The notes beneath the pieces were generated by a model. It saw nothing but the letters and a program-made list of their open reading frames with translations, made no database searches and was not told where the DNA came from. DNA of 25,403 nt from a virus: positions 1-25,403 of IMG/VR virus record IMGVR_UViG_3300032294_001025. The stretch is one strand, 5' to 3'. Shown here piece by piece: positions 21,507 to 25,403 of the stretch. Position 1 is the stretch's first letter. Every line of letters begins with the position of its first letter. The translations under genes and the position numbers were made by a program.

Positions 21507-21745
21507 AATACAGAATCAAAGTAAAAGAAACAAAAGACGGATCGTTATACTACTCACCGCAAGTAAGACACAGTTGGTACCAACCTTGGTTTAACGTTCT
21601 TGATTACGGGATTGACTCTCATATGACAAACGTCTATGTGCGAACAGAACATCAAGCTGTTCAGCTTATTGAAACACATCTTAAGAAGCAAGTACTGAAC
21701 GAAAAGAAAAAAATAAAGTCAATAAAATACATCAACATTAAGTAA
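21503..21745 (+). CDS. Small basic protein (80 aa), unknown
   Basis: An 80-residue basic protein, last of the coupled trio. It has a beta-like first part (MKYRIKVKETKDGSLYYSPQ, then WYQPWFNVLDYG) and a Lys-rich helix at the end (EKKKIKSIKYINIK). The Tyr/Trp-rich middle may form a small beta sheet. No known family. It ends 18 bases before the -33 element of the recombination operon promoter. Confidence 0.55.
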   Translation: MKYRIKVKETKDGSLYYSPQVRHSWYQPWFNVLDYGIDSHMTNVYVRTEHQAVQLIETHLKKQVLNEKKKIKSIKYINIK

Positions 21746-21763
21746 AAAAATAACAGCAAACAC

Positions 21764-21794
21764 TTGCATATCAGTAAGATTGCTGCTATATTTG
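21764..21794 (+). promoter_or_regulatory. Promoter of the recombination operon
   Basis: TTG (21764-21766), 20 bases, TATATTTG (21787-21794), a full match to the Bacteroidota consensus, 21 bases before the ATG of the ERF gene. The -33 region AACACTTGCAT is the same as at 20919-20929, suggesting that both are recognised or regulated together. Confidence 0.75.
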
Positions 21795-21815
21795 TCTAGT
21801 AATTCAATTTAACCT

Positions 21816-22406
21816 ATGGAAAAACTAACATTCCAACAGCGACTGATTAACGTCCAGTCGCGGCTGAAGGCTCCAAAGTCTCAGTACAATTCGTTCGGTA
21901 AGTACGCTTATCGTAACCAGGAGGACATCCTCGAGGCAGTAAAGCCTCTGCTTGCAGAGAACGGACTGACTATGACAATCTCCGATGAGATCATTGGCGT
22001 TGGCGAACTTATGATTGTTCGTGCTGTTGTCAAGGTAACAGATGGAGTAGATGCTACTGAAGTATCAGCCTGCGCTGGTATTGACACCAACCGTAAGGGT
22101 ATGGACATCGCACAATCTTTCGGAGCATCGTCTTCCTACGCTCGCAAGTATGCGCTCAATGGTACGTTCTTGATTGACGACACCAAAGATGCTGACGCTA
22201 CCAATACTCACGGACGTGAGGCAGCAGCACCGGCTACACGTACTGCGGCTAAGCCTCAAGTAAAAGATGACGACAAGTTCCAGCGGGCTATGGACTCAAT
22301 GAAGGAGAAAGGTACCAAGGAGCAGTACGACAAGATTGTATCTGCTATGGGTTCTGAATTCACTCCTGATCAGTATACAGCTCTTTCTAAGTTCATCAAG
22401 AAATAA
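21816..22406 (+). CDS. erf: ERF-family single-strand annealing protein
   Basis: A 196-residue recombinase of the ERF family, which anneals complementary single strands during phage recombination and replication. The N-terminus (LTFQQRLINVQSRLKAPKSQ, then NSFGKYAYRNQEDILEAVKP) and the core signature with DIAQSFGASSSYARKYALNG (about 97-116) followed by DDTKDAD are typical. A polar Ala/Thr-rich linker (about 130-150) leads to a C-terminal helical part. Length fits the family. The RecE-like exonuclease gene follows with TAATG overlap, and an SSB-like gene comes after it, so the three probably work as a two-component recombination system. Expression is expected from the promoter at 21764. Confidence 0.88.
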   Translation: MEKLTFQQRLINVQSRLKAPKSQYNSFGKYAYRNQEDILEAVKPLLAENGLTMTISDEIIGVGELMIVRAVVKVTDGVDATEVSACAGIDTNRKGMDIAQSFGASSSYARKYALNGTFLIDDTKDADATNTHGREAAAPATRTAAKPQVKDDDKFQRAMDSMKEKGTKEQYDKIVSAMGSEFTPDQYTALSKFIKK

Positions 22407-23194
22407 TGAACGAGATCGTATTGCTTGACGGCACGTCTTGGGACCTGCCCACGATCCTTGAGGCTATGATGGATGATGACTTCTACTATGGCTATCTTTC
22501 TTCTGCTTCACTATCATCTTCTTCCGACAAGCTCCTTAACCAGAGCCCGAAAGAATATGCAAAGATGTTGCGTGGGAATTCCCTTGACACAGCCGCGCTT
22601 GCAATGGGTAAACTAATTCACACCGCAGTCCTTGAACCCGATAAAGTTGATACTCTATTCGTCACTGTTGATGTTGCTTCTAAGTCTACTAAGACGTATA
22701 AGGAAGCGAAACAACAGCTAACGAAAGGTCAAACGCTGTTGACCGAGAAGGAATACAGCGACTCTATGTATGTTGTAGACGCACTACTTCGCAACGAGGT
22801 AGTCAAGAATATGCTCAAAGGTGCAGAGTTTGAGATGCCCGCCATTGGCGACGTCGAGGGCTTGCCGCACCGGGCTAAGGCTGACATCCTCCACCGCGGA
22901 GTAGCAGTCTACGATCTTAAGACAACCTCCGACATTGGAGGCTTTAACTACAGCGCACGCAAGTATGGATATCCAGCTCAGGTATACATCTACTGCACGC
23001 TGTTTGGAATTGACTACAAGAACTTCAAGTTCATTGCAGTTGATAAAGGTAGCAAGGACATCGGTGTTTTCTCCGTATCCGAAGCCTTCTACCTCGAGGG
23101 TAAGCGTCTTGTTGAGAATGCTGTTCGTGTTTATACGGACTACTTCATCAACGGCGAAGACCTCGATACCTACATAATCTACGGAGAGCTTTAA
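22406..23194 (+). CDS. RecE-like PD-(D/E)XK exonuclease
   Basis: A 262-residue nuclease that would resect double-stranded ends to give single strands for the ERF partner. Family features: an N-terminal YLSSASLSSSSDKLLNQSP segment typical of RecE/YqaJ-type phage exonucleases; MGKLIHTAVLEPD (67-79) with His72; HRAKADILHRG (155-165) with catalytic Asp160; VYDLKTTSD (168-176) forming the D-x-K core Asp170 and Lys172; and YPAQVYIYC (189-197) with the conserved Gln192. The core motif has Asp where many relatives have Glu, a common variation. It overlaps the ERF gene by one base. All catalytic positions are present, so the enzyme looks active. Confidence 0.85.
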   Translation: MNEIVLLDGTSWDLPTILEAMMDDDFYYGYLSSASLSSSSDKLLNQSPKEYAKMLRGNSLDTAALAMGKLIHTAVLEPDKVDTLFVTVDVASKSTKTYKEAKQQLTKGQTLLTEKEYSDSMYVVDALLRNEVVKNMLKGAEFEMPAIGDVEGLPHRAKADILHRGVAVYDLKTTSDIGGFNYSARKYGYPAQVYIYCTLFGIDYKNFKFIAVDKGSKDIGVFSVSEAFYLEGKRLVENAVRVYTDYFINGEDLDTYIIYGEL

Positions 23195-23205
23195 TTATAT
23201 TTTTT

Positions 23206-23532
23206 ATGTCGCAACAATCAGATCGTCCCAAGTACGCGTTTGTTTCTGAGCCTGAATACCCTGAAGGTGGTAAGGTAAAACAACGTATCAAGCTTTCATT
23301 CAAGCCCGAACAGCTCGAGGCTATGAAGGAGTTTGTTACGGAGAAAGGAAACGTAAACGCTACTGTTGTAATCCTTCACGAAGGATACCCGTTCCTTGAC
23401 GTGTACAACCCTGCTGAAGCAGAGAAGTTCAAGAAGAGCAACGGAGGAGGCTACAACAAGGGTGGCTTTCAGAAGAAGACGTACAACAGTCGCCCCGCTC
23501 ATAACGAGGCTACAAGCGATCTTCCTTTCTGA
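23206..23532 (+). CDS. Putative ssDNA-binding protein with SSB-like tip
   Basis: A 108-residue protein. Residues 1-75 are probably a small beta domain (KQRIKLSFKPEQLEAMKEFV, then NATVVILHEGYPFLDVY). Residues 82-100 form a Gly/Asn/Lys-rich flexible linker (NGGGYNKGGFQKKTYN). The end is EATSDLPF. Bacterial SSB proteins share this layout: folded domain, Gly-rich linker, and an acidic tip ending in D-x-P-F that binds partner proteins. The core is shorter than a standard OB fold (about 110 residues), so it may be a divergent type. Its place after the ERF and exonuclease genes fits. It overlaps the next gene by one base (TGATG). Confidence 0.55.
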   Translation: MSQQSDRPKYAFVSEPEYPEGGKVKQRIKLSFKPEQLEAMKEFVTEKGNVNATVVILHEGYPFLDVYNPAEAEKFKKSNGGGYNKGGFQKKTYNSRPAHNEATSDLPF

Positions 23533-23915
23533 TGTTAGAGTCATCGATTGCTTATCTGCTTTCGATGGAGTGGGGGAGGGACATCATCGTCCCTCCTTCC
23601 TCTTCCTTCACCGTCAAGGACGACAAGGGAGACGAGGTATCGTTCTTCATCGCTCAAGCAAACTGGGAAGGAGACCACATCAAGTTCGTTCCGTTCGGTA
23701 CTCAGAAGAAGTTCATTGTGTTCTTCATTTGGGGCAAGGACAAGGACAACCTGGTGACCATACCAACCGCCCGAATCCAAGATGAGATTGGAACCGGAGT
23801 TCTGTCTGCAAAAGACATTGCAACCAACCTAATCCACAAAATCCGCATCGATGTCTCGTCCGATCTACTACCTTCTGGCAACGATTTCATATACCAAAGG
23901 CAAGCAAAAGTATAA
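23532..23915 (+). CDS. Unknown phage protein (127 aa)
   Basis: A 127-residue protein coupled by TGATG to the SSB-like gene. It shows alternating beta-like segments (SFTVKDDKGDEVSFFIAQAN, IKFVPFGTQKKFIVFFIWG) and a more helical C-terminus (SAKDIATNLIHKIRIDV). Position suggests a DNA replication or recombination accessory. No motif allows a firmer call. Its last 65 bases overlap the next gene. Confidence 0.55.
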   Translation: MLESSIAYLLSMEWGRDIIVPPSSSFTVKDDKGDEVSFFIAQANWEGDHIKFVPFGTQKKFIVFFIWGKDKDNLVTIPTARIQDEIGTGVLSAKDIATNLIHKIRIDVSSDLLPSGNDFIYQRQAKV

Positions 23916-24096
23916 GAAGGAGGAGTGGATCGTAACTAAGTGCGAGACACCAAGCGAGATTATGACAACCGACCACAAGACTATGGACAGCCTGATGGAT
24001 AGGGTCTATGGAGCCAACTACAAGGGAGAGAAGAAGATTGTAATTGTAAAAATTAATTCTAAGAGGATCATTGGTTATGAATCAAGACAACAGTAA
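23851..24096 (+). CDS. Small basic unknown protein (81 aa)
   Basis: An 81-residue, Lys/Tyr-rich protein that starts within the previous gene (65-base overlap). It reads MSRPIYYLLATISYTKGKQK, then a charged helix and a final beta-like KKIVIVKINSKRIIGY. The ATG at 23851 is the only start that keeps the hydrophobic first strand. Its end overlaps the next gene by 20 bases. Family unknown. Confidence 0.5.
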   Translation: MSRPIYYLLATISYTKGKQKYKKEEWIVTKCETPSEIMTTDHKTMDSLMDRVYGANYKGEKKIVIVKINSKRIIGYESRQQ

Positions 24097-24322
24097 AGGC
24101 CCAGGGAGCGATATGAAATTCGTTTGGTGGGACGACATTGGAGACAGCCAGGAACACGTAGACCAACAAGTAAAACCTACGCCCTGCTCAAACCACGCTG
24201 TTCAGCAGGACGAAGATGAAGCAGAGGCCGAGCGCCGTATGATGATCATTATGCGCAACGGAAATACTGGAGAGCATTACCCTGAGTATCAAGACTATAG
24301 CGACGAAGGAGACGATGAGTGA
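24077..24322 (+). CDS. Small acidic unknown protein (81 aa)
   Basis: Predicted from the ATG at 24077 (MNQDNSKGPGSDMKFVWWDD); a TTG two codons earlier is less likely. The protein is acidic, with QQDEDEAEAERRMMIIMRNG and a tail DYSDEGDDE. It overlaps both neighbours (20 and 8 bases), consistent with a compact operon. No fold or family is recognised; the acidity would fit an adaptor or DNA-mimic role, which is speculation. Confidence 0.5.
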   Translation: MNQDNSKGPGSDMKFVWWDDIGDSQEHVDQQVKPTPCSNHAVQQDEDEAEAERRMMIIMRNGNTGEHYPEYQDYSDEGDDE

Positions 24323-24497
24323 TCCAATAAAAGAGATAGAAAAGAATCTACACGAGATGGAATTCAAAGATTTCTATCGTTGGATTGTAATCAATATGCC
24401 AAGACTATCTGGCGGCAAGAAGCCTACTCCAAAGAAACGTGGTGGTGAATTGAGTAAGCTGCACATCCATCCACGCCACAGCCAGTCAAAGTACTGA
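24315..24497 (+). CDS. Small unknown protein (60 aa)
   Basis: A 60-residue protein whose ATG lies 8 bases inside the previous gene. The first half is helical and acidic (EIEKNLHEMEFKDFYRWIV); the second half is basic and probably disordered (SGGKKPTPKKRGGELSKLHI). The second part is antisense to a possible lipoprotein gene at 24424-24567. No family is recognised. Confidence 0.45.
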   Translation: MSDPIKEIEKNLHEMEFKDFYRWIVINMPRLSGGKKPTPKKRGGELSKLHIHPRHSQSKY

Positions 24498-24567
24498 AGC
24501 TGTTTTGGGGTACGGATGCACAAGAGGCGGTGAGTAATGCAAGCAACGCAATCAGGAGTTTCTTCAT
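24424..24567 (-). CDS. Candidate small lipoprotein, antisense to the right block
   Basis: A 47-codon minus-strand frame opens at the ATG at 24567 and ends at TAG 24426-24424. It begins MKKLLIALLALLTASCAS: two Lys, a Leu-rich core, and a lipobox TASC, exactly where a lipoprotein signal peptide should be, at the first residues of the frame. The mature part would be about 32 residues with two further Cys (LTGCGVDGCAAY). It fills the 111-base gap before 24609 and overlaps the end of the rightward 60-residue gene by 74 bases. Small phage lipoproteins can act in superinfection exclusion or as outer-membrane spanins; neither is shown. No clear promoter is present, so it could still be chance. Confidence 0.5.
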   Translation of the reverse strand: MKKLLIALLALLTASCASVPQNSFSTLTGCGVDGCAAYSIHHHVSLE

Positions 24568-24608
24568 CGTATGTTAATTTAATGTTAAATGTACAAATAA
24601 TCTTTTAA

Positions 24609-24971
24609 ATGACAAGGGTATTCTTAATTGACATTGACGGCACCATCTGTGACGACATCAAGAACGAGGACAGCCATCTGTATCCTAATGCTGGTGTTTA
24701 CCCTGATGCGCTTACGATCATCAACAAGTGGTACGACGAGGGTAATGTGATTACGTTTTTCACAGCAAGGGAGTCAAAAGATCGTGCTGTTACCGAGAAG
24801 TGGTTGAGTGACCACGGCTTCAAGTACCACGGACTGGTGATGGACAAGCCACGCATCAAGGACGGACAAGAGTACGTATGGATTGACAACCGAAAGGTTA
24901 GAGCTGTTACTTACTTGGGTACTTGGTCTGAGTTGAAAGAAGTAGATGCTAAAATTCAAACATTCCAATGA
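24609..24971 (+). CDS. HAD-superfamily phosphatase
   Basis: A 120-residue HAD hydrolase. Motif I is LIDIDGTIC (6-14) with nucleophile Asp8 and acid/base Asp10; motif II is TFFTARES (49-56) with Thr52; Lys80 in MDKPR fits motif III; WIDNRKV (91-97) with Asp93 fits motif IV. The compact size without a large cap suggests action on a large substrate such as a nucleic acid end or a phosphoprotein, as for polynucleotide 3'-phosphatases, or on a sugar phosphate. The segment VTEKWLSDHGFKYHGLVMDK resembles phage and capsule-linked members. It overlaps the next gene by 4 bases. All key residues are present; the substrate is not determined. Confidence 0.82.
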   Translation: MTRVFLIDIDGTICDDIKNEDSHLYPNAGVYPDALTIINKWYDEGNVITFFTARESKDRAVTEKWLSDHGFKYHGLVMDKPRIKDGQEYVWIDNRKVRAVTYLGTWSELKEVDAKIQTFQ

Positions 24972-25219
24972 GCAAGTACACTAATAGATACGGAGATGAG
25001 TTCACGTTTGAAAAGAACGAGAACGGAAACATCGACTGGAAGGGAAACTTCAAGTACACACGCTACGGATGGGATGACTCTGGTAAGAAGATATTCGTAG
25101 ACCCGAGCGGAGGCCCATTCATAGGCATAGGAGAGGATATGTCTCTATATGGACTTAAAGGAGTCGCGTCAGGATTCGTTGACCACGGAGACTATTGGGA
25201 GATAGTGCTTAAGAGTTAG
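24968..25219 (+). CDS. Small unknown protein (83 aa)
   Basis: An 83-residue protein coupled to the phosphatase gene by ATGA. It is Gly/Tyr/Asp-rich and probably beta-structured: DEFTFEKNENGNIDWKGNFK, then YTRYGWDD and a C-terminal GDYWEIVLKS. No family is recognised. It is the last gene before the terminator at 25232. Confidence 0.55.
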   Translation: MSKYTNRYGDEFTFEKNENGNIDWKGNFKYTRYGWDDSGKKIFVDPSGGPFIGIGEDMSLYGLKGVASGFVDHGDYWEIVLKS

Positions 25220-25231
25220 CAGACCTATTAA

Positions 25232-25258
25232 ATGATACATTTATATCATAATTTTTTT
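25232..25258 (+). terminator. A/T-rich terminator of the right block
   Basis: ATGATA (25232-25237) pairs with TATCAT (25244-25249) around a CATTTA loop, followed by AA and seven T (25252-25258). The stem is only six A/T-rich pairs, but position 13 bases after the last stop and the T-run support it. Confidence 0.55.
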
Positions 25259-25270
25259 CTAACACCTAAA

Positions 25271-25278
25271 TACATTTG
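25271..25278 (+). promoter_or_regulatory. TACATTTG, -7-like box for the last gene
   Basis: TACATTTG matches TAnnTTTG and lies between the terminator and the gene at 25341, 62 bases before its ATG. No TTG is found at the -33 position. Confidence 0.3.
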
Positions 25279-25340
25279 TAAAACCGAGAAGCCTGATGCG
25301 GTTAAATGAGGGCAAACAAAACCAATTAAATTTTAGAGAA

Positions 25341-25403
25341 ATGAAAAACAACTTATTTGTAATCCTATTGACAGCATTGTTTGTCACGCTCAAACTGACC
25401 TCC
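25341..25403 (+). CDS. Start of a gene with an N-terminal signal or membrane segment
   Basis: Twenty-one codons are visible before the window ends: MKNNLFVILLTALFVTLKLT and one Ser. The positively charged start and hydrophobic core fit a signal peptide or membrane anchor. The leader AATTAAATTTTAGAGAA is like those of the other genes. Nothing more can be said without the rest. Confidence 0.5.
   Translation, partial: MKNNLFVILLTALFVTLKLTS

Noticed and set aside
14061-24555. The 14-base word AGCAACGCAATCAG at 14061 and 24542
   Set aside because: A shared word of this length is expected about once or twice by chance in 25 kb, and the flanks do not match, so it is not called an attachment site.
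1-25403. tRNA genes, CRISPR arrays, integrase or insertion sequences
   Set aside because: No T-loop-like motif with a matching acceptor stem, no regularly spaced identical repeats outside the fibre gene, and no recombinase or transposase motifs were seen by reading; small or odd tRNAs could be missed without a covariance search.

Overview
This window looks like part of the genome of a tailed bacteriophage (or a phage assembly from an environmental sample) that infects a member of the Bacteroidota. Three things point there. The promoters fit the Bacteroidota consensus: TTG, a 19-20 base spacer, then TAnnTTTG, seen at 13869, 14521, 20924 and 21764. Start codons are preceded by A/T-rich leaders rather than Shine-Dalgarno sequences. 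The large terminase and the 820-residue portal resemble those of crAss-like and related Bacteroidota phages; this last point is family recognition by eye, not a search. No integrase, transposase, tRNA gene or CRISPR array was found.

Layout. Positions 1-13721 hold a leftward (minus strand) late block. Read in the direction of transcription it contains an M15 peptidase endolysin, six tightly packed small genes (mostly basic products, one with an EF-hand-like loop), a fibre-like virion protein, two unknown genes, a protein with two GroES-like modules, a small gene in the terminase small subunit position, the large terminase, the portal, and tail or fibre proteins. It ends in a repeat-rich tail fibre that runs off the left edge. 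A single rightward gene (11423-12055), a probable winged-helix regulator, sits inside this block. Several leftward genes have a TAnnTTTG-like box just upstream of the start codon but no TTG at the usual -33 position.

Positions 13722-14605 are an intergenic region between the divergent blocks. It contains a near-perfect 20-base palindrome, a strong rightward promoter followed by a hairpin-rich stretch that looks like a non-coding RNA with its own terminator, a tandem 10-base repeat, and the promoter of the right block.

Positions 14606-25219 are the rightward, probably early to middle, block. It opens with small unknown genes. The centrepiece is a three-gene cassette of amidoligase paralogue, class II glutamine amidotransferase and second amidoligase paralogue, which predicts a phage-encoded pathway joining ammonia or an amine to a carboxyl group. 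Then come small genes, a second candidate non-coding RNA, and a recombination module: an ERF-family annealing protein, a RecE-like PD-(D/E)XK exonuclease and a small protein with an SSB-like acidic tip. The block ends with small unknown genes, a HAD phosphatase and a terminator at 25232. A small antisense lipoprotein gene may lie at 24424-24567, and a new gene begins at 25341.

The amidoligase/amidotransferase cassette is the strongest candidate for an undescribed system. Other points worth checking are the two candidate RNAs, the tandem GroES-like protein, the short-leader late starts and the antisense lipoprotein.
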